Below, piece after piece: positions 19,932 to 33,000 of a DNA stretch of 64,000 nucleotides; the stretch's first letter is position 1; every line of letters starts with the position of its first letter. The stretch is from Strigamia acuminata. Lineage: Eukaryota; Arthropoda; Chilopoda; Geophilomorpha; Linotaeniidae. The stretch lies in contig OX442314.1 in NCBI GenBank assembly GCA_949358305.1, positions 22,871,060 through 22,935,059 on the forward strand, in the 5' to 3' direction. A program made the position numbers and the translations under genes. A model generated the notes under the pieces. The model had not been told where the DNA came from and did no database searches. It saw nothing but the letters and a program-made list of their open reading frames with translations.

Positions 19932-22298
19932 TTATTGATTACAAAAAAACCTATGCACAGGCAGCGCAATCGCACCAGCAACCGCAATTCCAAGCGTATC
20001 TGCTAAGGGAACCACAGCCATAGAAAATTTTAATTTGTCTGCTGGAATCTGAAAATTATTTAATTATAAATAATTAAAAATTATTAAAATTATTATTCAG
20101 TTTCATTTCAAGTCTGATATTTTTGCTTACTTCTTGTCTCATCTTGTAGTAAGTATTTACGTAAGCAGCGCCGCCTAAAAGACCTTCGAATAGGATTAAA
20201 AGAAACACCAGCCAAATGCTTGGAAGGAAACGTGTTTGTACTTCAACCAGGAAGACTATTAAATTGATAAACTAAAAAAAAATAGGACTTAATTTTAATC
20301 AAATACAATTTAAATCTAATAAAGTGTACTTGTAAAACTGGTAAAATCCAAAGGGCGTTGATTTTTAAAATATTCACTGATGATCGAGAGATAAAAACAC
20401 CCAACTGATAATCTACTTGGAACCATCTGTACTGCTCGTTATGATTAAGCCAAATATCTTTAAAATATATCAATTCTGTCTAAACGCAAAAAAAATTATA
20501 AAAATATAAAAATATACCGGTATATATACATTGATCTCACCAATCCCTGATTAATAAAATACTCTGCAAAGTAAACTGTCATCAAAGGTAATGCGTAAGG
20601 CCATAAAATCTATTTGCGAAACAAAATCAATATCACAAATTGGGATTAAACAGGTACAATGCAATACCTTTATCATCTTCACTTTTGAAATTATTCCGTT
20701 TGAAGATTCGTGTAATGATTCGGCGTTAGTTAGAATGGCTGACCCCAAAATTAAGTCAAAAATCACAGTCACAGTTTAAATACTAAAATGCATGCACTAA
20801 CAAAATCTACTTATTATTACATGTTTCATCTAAAAGAGGTTTAAGGACACTATCAGCAGACACATCTATCTTTGGATGAATCAATATAAAGTAATAACTG
20901 TAAAAAAAATAATTTAAATCAACCAAAAAAAAAATTGTCCCTAAAAATTCTAAATTCTTAGCTAATTACCTGATAGCCATGACTACAGGAATAACTAACA
21001 TTATAAGCAATGTGTGACGAGGTGATAATACCTCCGTCATTCCTGCATATGATAATGCGCCAAATATCCCAGAACCACCAGTTCCCGAAGACCATGAGGA
21101 AATAACATTTCTACAAAAAACAATGAAGTGGTGATTGGGTTTTTTTTAAAATGGTTTTTCAATTGTACTTGTCAAAATACGATGCATAACTTAATAATGT
21201 CGTTTCACCCAAACCACTAGACAAACTTGCAGCTACAACACCAAAAAAAGCCATCCATGGGGCACGCGATAACGCAACTAAGGCAAAACTTGCAACAGAC
21301 AGTGCAACAACTACAATTATACGAATTCTAAAATTAGAGAGGCAAATTAATGACTTATTTGTCACTTTATAGCAGAGACGTAGCAATCGGGGGTGCAACG
21401 GGTGCGGTTGACACGGGGCCAACGAGCCTTGGGACCCCACGGATAAAAAAGAGTATACAAGTGTATATAATGTATATATATAATATACATCTCGCCAAGT
21501 ACCGAAGATCCTAGCTGCGGCTCTGCTAAAGGGCCTATCAACCCAACTTGCTACGCCACTGCTTTATAGCTTATATGTACGGAGTGCTAATGCCAATAAA
21601 CGGTGCTACGGATTTAACAAATAAAGCAGGTAGAATGTCAGCCAAAAGAATCGTCTACAATAAATAAAAAACGAAAATAAATAAATAAAATAAGAAATAG
21701 GAACATAAATTGCCATTATTTTTGCTTACTCCAGATGATAATGGGTTACAATCTCTTGTACTATTGCTGGAAGACTGTAAAAACTTCGTTATTTATTTAT
21801 TATAGTTTGTTATTTTTATAAAAAAAATATATATATATACAGTCAAAGCTGCGTAGCCCGGACATAGGACGGGTCCCAGAAAGTTGTCCGGACTAAAAGG
21901 CTGTCCGGATGGGAGAGGGGATTTAGTATTGCTGGGAATAGGTTGGGACCAAATCAGGACCTCCAAAATGTCCGGTCCACACAGCTGTCCGGTCGGTGCT
22001 ATGTCCGGGCTACGCAGCTTTGACTGTATATGTATATCACTTTTTGTACCGAAGTGGAAGTTTCATTAGAGAAACCAGCATTTAAGATGTCATGTGCTGC
22101 ACTCAGCATAATCACGTAGGCGTAATTGTTGCATAATCCAAGCAACCTAAATCAATTGTAAAATGTATGAGTTTGATGTTTGAAATGATTTACGGTGTTT
22201 GAAACCCACCAAAAGCCTGTTAAATTGCGGATTTTTTTGTGAGGTGGTTCGTGAGCTTGAGGCATTTCGTGAGACTCTATTTCTGATTCTTCTATCAT
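19932..22298 (-). CDS. CLN3: Battenin, lysosomal membrane protein CLN3
   Basis: Twelve exons on the minus strand: 22210-22298, 22050-22146, 21730-21774, 21581-21654, 21169-21327, 20970-21110, 20821-20897, 20668-20738, 20541-20609, 20330-20479, 20131-20271 and 19932-20048, joining in phase to 409 residues (human CLN3 is 438). Diagnostic segments in order: [103 protein letters not shown] and the C-terminal [18 protein letters not shown]3 is a multispanning endolysosomal membrane protein needed for glycerophosphodiester clearance; its loss causes Batten disease in humans. The exon 4 donor (GTACAT) is weak and the least certain junction. It is divergent from CDC14, with about 720 bp between start codons. 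A 187-bp DNA transposon sits in intron 2. Confidence 0.93.
21840..22026. mobile_element. pogo/mariner-like MITE in a CLN3 intron
   Basis: A 187-bp element with inverted ends CAGTCAAAGCTGCGTAGCCC continuing GGACATAG, flanked by TA at 21838-21839 and 22027-22028. The interior repeats GTCCGG motifs. No coding capacity. Confidence 0.85.
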
Positions 22299-23018
22299 AT
22301 TTTCGCCTGATACAAATTTTTATCATTAAGTTTGGTAGCATGAAATGTTTTAATTTCAACTTTTTGTAATCTTTAGGCTTGATAAGACAAGTGGTGGCAC
22401 CTATATTTAAGAAATAAATAAATAAATTTATTTTGAAATATTTTATTCGTCATGTAGAAATCAAAAGCTTTGAATTTTATTATCAATTCGGTTTTAATTC
22501 GCGTGAGATGAAACAAATTGATTGCATTTTTATTTGGTCATGGTCATGCCATAGCGGGAACTACGCCTCGAAATTGAAAGAATGGCGTCAATTCGCTCTA
22601 GCCAATGGAAAACAAGGATACGTGTTGTGACGCACTTGATCGTGTTACATCTTTTGTGATTAGTTCACCCAATCTTATCTTTTATTGGTTGTTTAGATTC
22701 ACGTGGTATTCAGGTTCAAAATATGGCCGTTTAAACGTTTAGGTGTCATGTCGTTCTGAAGGGGACCATTTTCATTCATTTTGCAACTAAAGTAATGTTT
22801 GCTAGAAATTATTTCGTGTGTATTTCGAATATTGACGCATCACTCATGGCTTAAAGCACAATTGTTTGCACTTAGAGAAGAAAATTTCTAGGATATGCCC
22901 GTTGTTTAACGCACATGCTGCAGACGAAACACTCAATTTTGTGCATTTTCATCCCATTTAATTCGTCGTACATTGTGTTCATTCAAATCTAGAAGAACTC
23001 TGATTAATTTACGACAGC
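22299..23018. promoter_or_regulatory. Shared 5' region between CLN3 and CDC14
   Basis: The two start codons diverge across 720 bp. CCAAT occurs at 22602-22606 and its inverse ATTGG at 22684-22688. No TATA box is evident near either start. A bidirectional promoter is inferred from layout only. Confidence 0.4.
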
Positions 23019-26000
23019 ATGGAGGATAATAATGACATTGTCGTTTGCGCTGCGGAAATTATCAAAGGTACAAACGTGTAAATAATCTACGATGTTGACT
23101 TAACATCGATTTAATTCGCTCAAAAAAATACATTTTTATTTACATTTCAGATCGGTTGAACTTTGCCACACTTCGTACGTCGGCAAAGCCTAAATCCACT
23201 CCAAATACTCATTATTTTAGCATTGATCAAGAGCTGGTTTATGAAAAGTAATGAATTTTTTTTTTTTTTTTTAAATGAATTTTTTTGACATGTTTTAATT
23301 TTTTAACATTTTTTTCATGTGTTTAAAACAGTTTTTATGCGGATTTTGGTCCCTTGAATTTAGCCATGTTATATCGTTATTGCACAAGATTAAATAAGAA
23401 ATTAAAGGTGAGAAAAGTTAATTTCTTTGCTTTTCTTTTTTTCAAGGTGAGCACGTTGTAATAAGCCACCGCCTTCATAAATCGTTGGAAAACTTCCAAC
23501 AATTTATGATCTAATTAAAAATGTGTTTTAAATGACTTCTGGAATTCATAAATGTAAGTGAAGCGAGACCACACCTTAATCAGAAAATCAGATTAAAGTT
23601 CGACCCTTTTTTATAAAATTAATTTCCGGATTATCTCTACTTTCTATCGCATTTAATTGTGCACTTAAAAAGTTCGAACAAGACGAAACAAATTTTTTTA
23701 AAAGGGAAAACGAGAAACAGGAAGTGAATTTCTGGTGGGGTCAAGCACCAGAGGCTCTTTAAAACGTGTTTATTTTTTTTTCAACAAATACAAATTCTTT
23801 ACCGTAAACATGAATTCCATTTATTTGCAAATTTCTTACAACTTTTTTTTTCCTTCCATTTTTCAACAGTCGTTTAATTTGGGCAAAAAGAAAATCGTGC
23901 ATTATACAACAATGGACAGTAAAAAGCGGGTTAATGCTGCATTTCTCGTTGCATCATATGCAGTAAGTAATAAATTATTCGCGGCGGAATCGGTTTCATC
24001 TATCGGCCAATAAATTCAGGTCAATATGATGTTACTGGTTATGTAATTCTGGAGCGGAAATTTATATATTTGTGCTACGAGTGAAAGCAATCGGAGGATA
24101 ATTTAATGAAAATGCTCCAAATCTTGTCGGAAATAAAAAAATATATATGTAGAATTACATAATATATCTTTTTTTGCCGACTCAAAAAAAAAAAAAAAGA
24201 GCTGAAATGGGAAATGTAAATATTTTGTTCGCACGCCTAATTTGGTTTCGGGTACACAAAAGAACATTTCCTCTAGAGGCACATTTTAATGCGTTTGACA
24301 TTGGTATGTGCTTAATGTGCCATTTCTAATCATTTTTAAAACCTGTTTTTTGAGATCTGATAATTTGTGATTGCGTAATGCAAGTGCCATCCCTCTTTAG
24401 GCAAATAAATTTGCATTTTATAATATATTTTCTTGTCTTGGTAGATAATTTACTTAAAGAAAACACCTACAGAGGTTTATCGGCCACTAATCGGAGACAC
24501 ACACCCTCCTTTTATACCATTTCGGTATTTATAAATTTTTTTCGAGCTATAATTATTTGTTTAATTAATTTTTTTTCTACTTATTAGCGATGCTTCATTC
24601 GGTCCATGTTCTTACAATCTGAATCTTTTGGATTGTTTGAACGCTGTGTACAAAGCGATACAAAACAATTTTTTCAATTTCGATGTTTTTGACGTAGAAG
24701 AGTACGAATATTATGAGGTGAAATTCAATGATCGTATTAATGTTGCTAGATGGGTCGTCTAACCGATTTATTTTCATTTCCATTATACACAGCAAGTTGA
24801 AAACGGAGATCTCAACTGGATCATTCCCAATAAATTTTTAGCTTTTTGTGGACCGCATCCGAAGAGCAAAATCGAAAATGGTATCAAAATAATTTTTTTT
24901 TTAAAATGTAAATCAAATTTTTATTTATTTATTTATTTATTTTGTTTTTAGGTTATCCTCTTCATGCTCCTGAAGCATACATTCCATATTTTAAAAAACA
25001 CAATGTCACAACGATAGTTCGCCTTAACGAAAAACTATATGATGCACAAAGGTTTGTTAACGCGGGTTTCAGCCACAAGGATTTGTTCTTCGTCGACGGT
25101 AGTACCCCCAGTGATGCAATCATGAGGCAGTTTTTAGAAATCGCAGAGACGTCGAAAGGAGCCATTGCTGTACACTGTAAAGCCGGATTGGGACGTACAG
25201 GCACACTTATTGCATGCTACATCATGAAGCATTACCGCTTTACAGCGGCTGAATCGATAGCGTGGATACGTGTAACACGTCCGGGTTCTGTAATCGGTTA
25301 TCAACAACATTGGTTGGAAGAGTAAGTTAGCAATGAAGTTGATTCTTTAAAGTGATTTTTTTGAAAATTTTTTTTTTTTAGGAAACAAGCTTATTTGTGG
25401 TTGCAAGGAGACGTTTGTCGATCGCAAGTTGGTGTGAAGTCGATCATTAATAATAATATGGTTACTCGAGGGCAAAGCTCGACACTTCGCGATTCATCAT
25501 CGAGAGTATCTCGAATTTTAAATAAAGTGGACAGTATAAGATTAGATGACTCAAGGACAGCTAATGTAGGATTGATTTTGTCGAGCGGTGGGAAGAGAGT
25601 TTGTAATGCTGAGGAAATTATTCAAAATTACGCCCAATTTGGCCTAAATTGATGGATAAAATGGTTATCTAGGGAACAAAAAATATGAATTAGGCATCTT
25701 TATGTGCACAAATATTTTTAAAATGCAGTTTTAGGTGTAAAACTGCAATTTTCAATGCAAAAAATATGAAAACTGCATTTTTAGGTGCAAAAATATAATA
25801 AAACTGCATTTTAAATGCAAAACAAAAAAATATGCATCTTAGGTTCAAAGATAAGCCTTTTTAGACCCAAAATGCATTTTTTAGGCACGAAAATGGTTCT
25901 TTAGACAAAACAACTACAATAATTTGCACAAGACAGCTCCCTCAGTTGCCACACCCTTGCCCCACCCTGGGTTTATCATTTGTTATTATTTAATTCACCT

Positions 26001-27899
26001 CAATGATTTATTTAGGGAAGCGACACAAATGCCAACGTTGAAGACGGTAATATATCGCAAGGCGATCGACTGAATCAAATCAAAGCCATGAGAAAACATC
26101 CTAGATCGGCCACGAGTGGTACTCTTAGCATGTAAGCAAATAACACTTTTGAAAATTATCAAAAATCGCGCCTAATATTGCCATCATTAGACCCGACGGC
26201 ACGAAAGAAGTACTCCACATGCGCACTAAGACGCAACCGTTTCGCTCGACGAGTTCCAGCCACACCACATCACCCCTCAAGTCAAAATTTAAGATTCAAA
26301 CTACACCTGCTATTATCCGACCACCTCCGAAAAGCGTAAACGATATGACATCATCACCGTCGGTTTCAAAGAGGTTTGTACGTTGTGTCGGAAATGTCGG
26401 CATCGTTTGAATGTGCTTAATTTGTTTAGAACGCTTAGAACTAACTGGTTCTTGGATAAACCTTCGTCAACCTCTTTGTGTTACGTTTCTGGACGGGATA
26501 TTAACGATGTGAAATCTAGTTCTAGGGTGATTAATTCATCTTCCTCTTCTACTAACTATCATTTTCGGTCTAATACTGATCTAACTACTCATCCTACCAC
26601 TTCATCTTTGTCTACTTGTGTTAGTATATGGGCACCACAGTAAGTCGTGGAAGTTTAGTTCGAGTTGTGTGTGCAGAGACGCAACCAGAAATTAATTTAA
26701 TTGTTCGGATGCAATTTTGCAAGAAAGTTTAGTTTAGAGTCAGTGGACATTTTGTATTTCTCCGAAATCAATAGATCGAGTTCAGAAATGCATTTATTAG
26801 GCTAGTTTTTACTTTTTAGGAAGATGAATGACTATCGCCAATAAAAAATAGGCTTTTTAGATTTTGACTAAAAATAGACCAATTTAGACAAAAAAAAAGA
26901 CTTTTTATTCAATAGTAGACCATTTCAGACGGATATTTTAGATTTTTACTCAATAATAGACTATTTCAGAGACAGATATTTTAGATTTTTACTCAATAGT
27001 AGACCATTTCAGGCAGATATTTTTGATTTCTACTCAAAATAGACCATTTCACACAGAAATTGTAGTTTTTGACTCGAAATAGACCAATTTAGACATAAAT
27101 ATAACATTTTAGACATAAAATAGACCAATTTAGACATAAATATAACATTTTAGACATAAAATAGACCAATTTAGACATAAATATAACATTTTAGACATAA
27201 AATAGACCAATTTAGACATAAATATAACATTTTAGACATAAAATAGACTAATTTAGACATAAATATAACATTTTAGACATAAATATAACATTTTAGACAT
27301 AAAATATAACATTTTAGACATAAATATAACATTTTAGACATAAAATAGACCAATTTAGACATAAATATAACATTTTAGATATAAAATAGACTAATTTAGA
27401 CATAAATATAACATTTTAGACATAAATATAACATTTTAGACATAAAATATAACATTTTAGACATAAAATATAACATTTTAGACATAAAATATAACATTTT
27501 AGACATAAAATAGACCATTTTAGACATAAAATAGACCATTTTAGACAAAAAAAATGAACTTTTTACTCAATAATAGACCATTTCAGGGACAGATATTTTA
27601 GATTTTTACTCAAAAACAGACCATTTCACACAGAATTTGTAGTTTTTGACTCAAAATAGACCATTTTAGACAAAATTTTACATGTTTTTTTAATCTGAAA
27701 ATGAAATTTTCTGGCAAAAATGCACCCCCAACAACCCTGGTTGCGTTACTGATCATTTGTAAAAATGTTATTTCTCTTCAATTTTTGTTTGCTTTTTTAT
27801 TCGCATTCTTACTAATTGTTTATTCTTTTTAGTACTCGGGCAAGTGATGGCACCACTTCGGTGTTCAAACGTGCTACTCGGGCATCCATGTTAAGATGA
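23019..27899 (+). CDS. CDC14: Dual-specificity phosphatase CDC14
   Basis: Thirteen exons: 23019-23067, 23151-23247, 23332-23407, 23870-23962, 24445-24524, 24588-24717, 24793-24880, 24952-25321, 25382-25565, 26016-26131, 26191-26373, 26430-26639 and 27833-27899, giving 580 residues (human CDC14A is about 594). The N-terminal half matches CDC14 almost continuously ([42 protein letters not shown]). The PTP signature [11 protein letters not shown] has its catalytic cysteine at residue 280 and arginine at 286. The C-terminal third is Ser/Thr-rich and basic. CDC14 reverses CDK phosphorylation and in animals acts in DNA repair, cilia and hearing. The exon 9 donor (25566) is a best fit; reading on instead ends at TGA 25650-25652, a possible shorter isoform. 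The frame continues past the final TGA (next entry). The last intron holds a large minisatellite. Confidence 0.92.
25725..25905. repeat. Degenerate tandem repeat in the CDC14 exon 9-10 intron
   Basis: Imperfect units around AAAACTGCATTTTTAGGTGC recur about six times with drifting spacing. Confidence 0.55.
26820..27690. repeat. AT-rich minisatellite in the last CDC14 intron
   Basis: About 870 bp of tandem units built on TTTAGACATAAA, alternating with AATAGACCA and TATAACA blocks. The core (about 27080-27545) is regular; the flanks (26860-27060 and 27550-27690) are older, longer and diverged (TAGACCATTTCAGACAGATA type). It accounts for most of the 1193-nt intron 26640-27832. Confidence 0.85.
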
Positions 27900-28217
27900 C
27901 TAAACCCTCAACCCACCAGTTGTCCACGCCCTAAAAAATACAATCGATTTATTGAAAAATCCAAACCAACCCTTTTGGAGAAGCAAGAGAATGTCGTTTG
28001 TAAAATAACCACCAGTAAGAAAAGTCTGCGCTCTCAACGTCATCCCAGTACGCCCGTTACTAGTAATGTTGGCAGCAAAAGACTTGGCGTTGAGGTGATA
28101 GCCGGCAAAAAAATGATTTTACAATCGCGTGTTATAAATTCAAGATACATGTTGCGGAATCTTGACAAGGAAAAATCCTTTCATAATAAAAGCAATATTT
28201 GTGAAAAATATAATTAA
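27900..28217 (+). CDS. CDC14: Candidate stop-codon readthrough extension of CDC14
   Basis: Directly after the CDC14 stop TGA (27897-27899) the same frame is open for 105 codons to TAA at 28217. The stop context is TGA CTA, the hexanucleotide known to promote programmed readthrough of UGA in animals. The extension is strongly basic and protein-like (for example RPKKYNRFIEKSKP and KKSLRSQRHPSTPVTSN) and has no ATG near its start. It resembles a nuclear or DNA-binding tail, which is inference. Alternatives: a 57-nt in-frame intron using a poor donor (GTTCAA at 27863, acceptor AG at 27918-27919), or a point change that created the stop. Confidence 0.6.
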   Translation, partial: LNPQPTSCPRPKKYNRFIEKSKPTLLEKQENVVCKITTSKKSLRSQRHPSTPVTSNVGSKRLGVEVIAGKKMILQSRVINSRYMLRNLDKEKSFHNKSNICEKYN

Positions 28218-30055
28218 ATGGGATTTGGGTGGCGTTATTTTTGTAAAACAAAAAATGATAAAGAAACAGTGCTTTCGTGTAATTTTAATAGAAAAACAAA
28301 ACAAAACAAAAGAAGAAAAAAGTAGAAGTAAACATTGGTAATGAAGTGGTTTGAAGAAATGGTGGGTTTTGATTGTCCATGTCATTCTGTAATGGGGTGA
28401 AATGAGGAAACTTACTACTAATGTCATGTTACTTCTTCCACAAATTTTTAGTAAATATTTCCTGTGTAAATAGTTTTAAAAATATTAAAATTGGATTTTT
28501 TGGGCTACGTTTTGTAGCACCGACAAGAAAATGAATACAAAAAAATAATATAAGTTGTATAATCTGGTTTAGTGAAATTATTATGACTTATTTTTTTAAA
28601 TAATAACTTTTTTTAGGAATGTACTTAAGTTTTAAACCTAAATTTTTGGTATATATAGTTGTTTGTTCTTTAAGTTGGATTTTTATTATTCATCATGCTT
28701 GAGCAAAATTTTTAAATTTGTAATTCTAACGTTAGAAAGAAGAAAAAAAAATGTTTAAAGAACTGTGTATAAAAATTCCAAGTTTTATTTGTGTATAAAA
28801 ATAAAGAAATAATCTGTTCTCTTTTTAGAATTTAGAGTATTTTCCACATGTAGAACCCTATGTTATTAAAATTTTATAGTTGCATTATGAATTGCCATGA
28901 ATTTAAATTCAACACGATCATTTATTCACATCGAGTAAATACGTTTGCGACGTCATTCAAAGTAAACAACATAAATTCCTAAAGGAATTTTACATAAACA
29001 ACAATTTGAATGATTTTTAATAATTAAATTCTGCTCGATAACTCGTTTAATTCGTCCAAAACTATCGATTTTCGTAATTACATCCGTTGTTTATTCTCCA
29101 AAATAATCACAAACTAAAATTTTAACAATTCACACTAGAGTTCCCTCAATAAGGAAGTGACGTTATATGCGCAAATTTATTGCGCAGTAGGTTAGATTTT
29201 GTCAAGTTAATATAGTAACTGCTGGAGATTCCATAATTTCTTTCCAGGTAATGTAAAACCACATTTTGAATCACTTTATTTATTATAACCCGCTAATTTA
29301 ACAAGCGAATCAATCGACCTACGATTAAAAGTGATTCCCAATAAGCACGGCGAACCGTGGAATGAAATATTTAACCTACAAGTAATGTTATTCCAAAGGA
29401 ATTCACATTTGACATGAAAACGTAGGCCTACATTCATCTTTTTTTTTCACCCACTTACTTTCATTTTAGATTTTTATTATAAACGCTTAAATAAATAACG
29501 ATAACCGACTTTGAAATTCTCCGTTCGATGCGAACATTGAGCGATAAGAGTTGCAAACGGTTGGGAAAAACGAAATAAGAAAATGGCATTTTTGCAAACC
29601 CCACCGAGTTTGTTTTGCGCTTATCGCTTTTCATTCGTTTTTCAATAAATGTTGTGTAATTTTTTTTTATGTTGAGTATTTCAAATAGCGAGAGGAAATG
29701 GAGTAGAAAGAGAGAAAAAAAAGTGTCCTTAGGGAGTGCGTCATTTTTATTTGAACGTATTGCATTTTGTGAAACAGCTGATCAGTAAGGCAGCTGTTAG
29801 TTGCAAAAATCTAAATATTTAATAAATTATCGTGTATTGAGAGCTGGAATCGAAATTGTGATGATTTTGTGACAATAAAATGTGGAAATGTACAGTTTTA
29901 CGTCGACTAATTAATCCTTTTTTATTAATTATTGTTTTTTTTTTTCTCTTTTCTTTCTAATTGGTATTTTGCAGCTTGGTCTTGTAGTGTTGTGCTTTTA
30001 ATAAGCTGAGAAATTGTTACACAAAAATAACTAGAAAAAGAAGTAAAGAAAATTA
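28218..30055. other. Intergenic between CDC14 and CNOT4
   Basis: AT-rich. An AATAAA at 28800-28805 is a plausible CDC14 poly(A) signal, giving a 3' UTR of about 600 nt after the extension stop. Sequence from about 29500 to 30055 should hold the CNOT4 promoter and 5' UTR; an intron ending near 29973 (TTTTGCAG) is possible. No coding signal seen. Confidence 0.45.
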
Positions 30056-33000
30056 ATGAAAATGTCAGCAAACGATGACCAAAATGTTGAGTGTCCTTTG
30101 TGCATGGAACCGCTTGAAATGGATGACATTAACTTCTTTCCATGCACCTGTGGTTATCAGGTAAAAAAAGAGAGAAACATTACATTTTATTTTTATTAAT
30201 ATGTGTGGGATTTGTTTTAGATATGTCGTTTTTGTTGGCATCGAATTCGAACCGATGAAAATGGATTATGCCCAGCTTGTAGAAAGGTATTGAAGGAAAT
30301 TAATATCGGCGACGATTTTTTCAATACATTTATGTCTAATTGAAGCAATACCCTGAAGATCCAGCTGATTTTAAACCATTGACTCAAGAAGAATTGCAAA
30401 AAATTAAAACAGAAAAAAGACAGAAAGATATGCAAAGGAAACAAAAGTTATCAGAAAATAGGAAGCATTTAGCAAATGTTAGGTAAATATTAACGTTTGG
30501 TATTTAGATGTAGAAATTTAAATGTGAAATTAAAAATAATTAATATTTATGTAGAGTTGTACAGAAGAATCTTGTATTCGTCGTTGGTTTGTCGCAAAGA
30601 TTAGCCGATACAGAAGTATTAAAACGGCACGAGTATTTTGGGAAATTTGGCAAAATTCATAAAGTTGTCATCAATATGAGCACATCTTACGCTGGTTCAC
30701 AGGTTTTTATCCACGCCATTGATTAATTAACGTACTCATTGAACAAAACGTCGAATAGGGTCCGAGCGCGAGCGCATATGTAACTTATCATCGATCCGAC
30801 GATGCGCTACGTGCAATTCACGCTGTAAATAACATCTACGTTGATGGGCGAACATTGAAGGCATCACTAGGGACAACGAAATACTGTAGTCACTTTCTAA
30901 GAGGGCAGCAATGTCCTAAACCAGTAAATACTTAATTTAAACACGAAATTAAAATTTATTTCAATAAACTAAATTATTCTTTTTAGGATTGTATGTACTT
31001 GCACGAACTAGGCGACGAAGCAGCCAGTTTTACAAAAGAGGAAATGCAACAAGGGAAACATCAAGATTACGAAAGAAAACTTCATGAACAGTTGTTCAGT
31101 AATCCTCCAGCTCCGCAGCAACAACCAGCACCACCAGCAGCGGCGGCAGCGGCGGCAGAAAAGAGCAAAGAACAGACGCGAAAACAAGCTTCTTCACCAA
31201 TTCCTCAACAGCAACCGCCACAACAACTACAGCAGCCCCAGATGCAACAAGCACCGCCACCATTACAGCAACCGCAACGCCAATCCCCGCTTAATGCAAA
31301 TTCAAACGACGCATGGCCATCATTGCAAAGTGGTTTCGTAAACAATAGCAGCAGCAACCAATCAAACACAAAAAGTGATGTGCGACAAAAGTCCCAACAG
31401 AATATTACGGCAGGAAAACTTGACAGAGGGAGCAGCGCTGGCTGCAGAAATAGACCAGTGTCGTCAGACGAAGAATGCAGGTAAACCAATCGCTCGCTCA
31501 TCACTTAACTCAAAGTGTATGAACTGACAATAAAATCTCCAAATGACGTTTTTTTTTGTTTATTTTTCTCATTCCTACAGCACCATAGGCAATTGCAGAA
31601 GCAAAGATCAACTGCCGTCGTCGGTACAACACCAAACAACAGTGTTACAACAAAATACAAGCTTGGGGGACCGGTCTCTGCAGATACCGCTCGAGTCGCA
31701 CAACGACCCTCTTCTATCACCCACAAAAACAGATAGCAAATTTCCACAAAATTGTCCGTTGACACGGTCGTCAAGTTCAGTCAACAGTTTTTCTTCAGCC
31801 AACACGCTGCAACAGAACAGAATGTTATTCGATTCTGCCGATAATAATTCATTCTTCAGTAGTGATAATGGATTTCCTCAGAGATCTAGAAACCTAGATT
31901 CCTCACCATCATCTCCACCCGATCCTACAGGTCTATTCGCTCGATTATATCGACACGTTTTGTTGTTGTTAACTTGCTTTTTTTTCTCTTTTAAACAGAG
32001 TGGGCGGCTAATTGTACCGATGCACCACCTCTTATCACGGCTGAAACGCTGCCAGTTTGCAGCGCTACAGATTGGCAAGCTGCTTTTGGCTTTAGTTGTG
32101 CTGCGCCTAATAAAGACGATGATTTAGGTCTTTAAATTTAATTGTTTTTAATGAAATTATGTATTAATTGTTTTATTTTTTTTTAATTTTAGGGTTTGAT
32201 CCATGGGACGAGTCGTCAAAAGCATTAGCAGACTTAATGGAAAAAGAGTCCATGTCTGATCGGCCAACACATTACCCGAATAAAGGTTTAACCACGTTTG
32301 GTTTTCCCGTTAATCGGAGTAGTTCGCAAATGTCCATGAATCACATTGATCATCGATCCAACAATTTAATAGGATCGCCGCACCGATTGGGTGTGCCACC
32401 TGGGTTTTCCACAAATCAGTCAAATCCATTATCGAGACAGATAAACAGACCACAACAACAGAATTCTATAGGAACAAGTAATTTTAAAATGATGCGCACG
32501 TTTGAATTCTTATTTATATCTGTTTGATTTATTTGGTTTCAGATCGCAGTAAAACGATTTTTATGAATTTAACGCATAATAATGTTATGTCCAACAGTTC
32601 GAATAATTATTTACAGGAAACAGCTACTCCAAATTTAGGGTTTAGTAATCACATGAAGGAAAGGACATCAAATAATGCTAAGGTTCAATTTTATTTTATT
32701 TTTTTATTTTTATTTTTTTTAAAATTTATTTATTTCTCGATTTTAGGCTTTAGAAAATTTTGCAATGAAAGAATGGCAAGACAGTATTCGTGCATTGTTA
32801 CCGAACATAAACATCAATTATTCGACTCAGCATCCTGTGTCTCAGAATCAGAAACGTATTATTTGTTTATTCTAATTAAAATTGAGAAAAGTGTTAATTT
32901 TAATAGCAAATTTGTGCATAACAGCCTGGAATCCACCACCACAAACACATTTGTCTTGGATTGCGCAAGACCCAGCCATAGTAACTACAGGAAACCCAAC

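Noticed and set aside
27861-27919. Short intron removing the CDC14 stop via the GTGTTC donor
   Set aside because: Using the GT at 27861 removes 59 nt and shifts the frame into an immediate stop. Only the poor GT at 27863 keeps frame, so splicing is a weaker explanation than readthrough, though not excluded.
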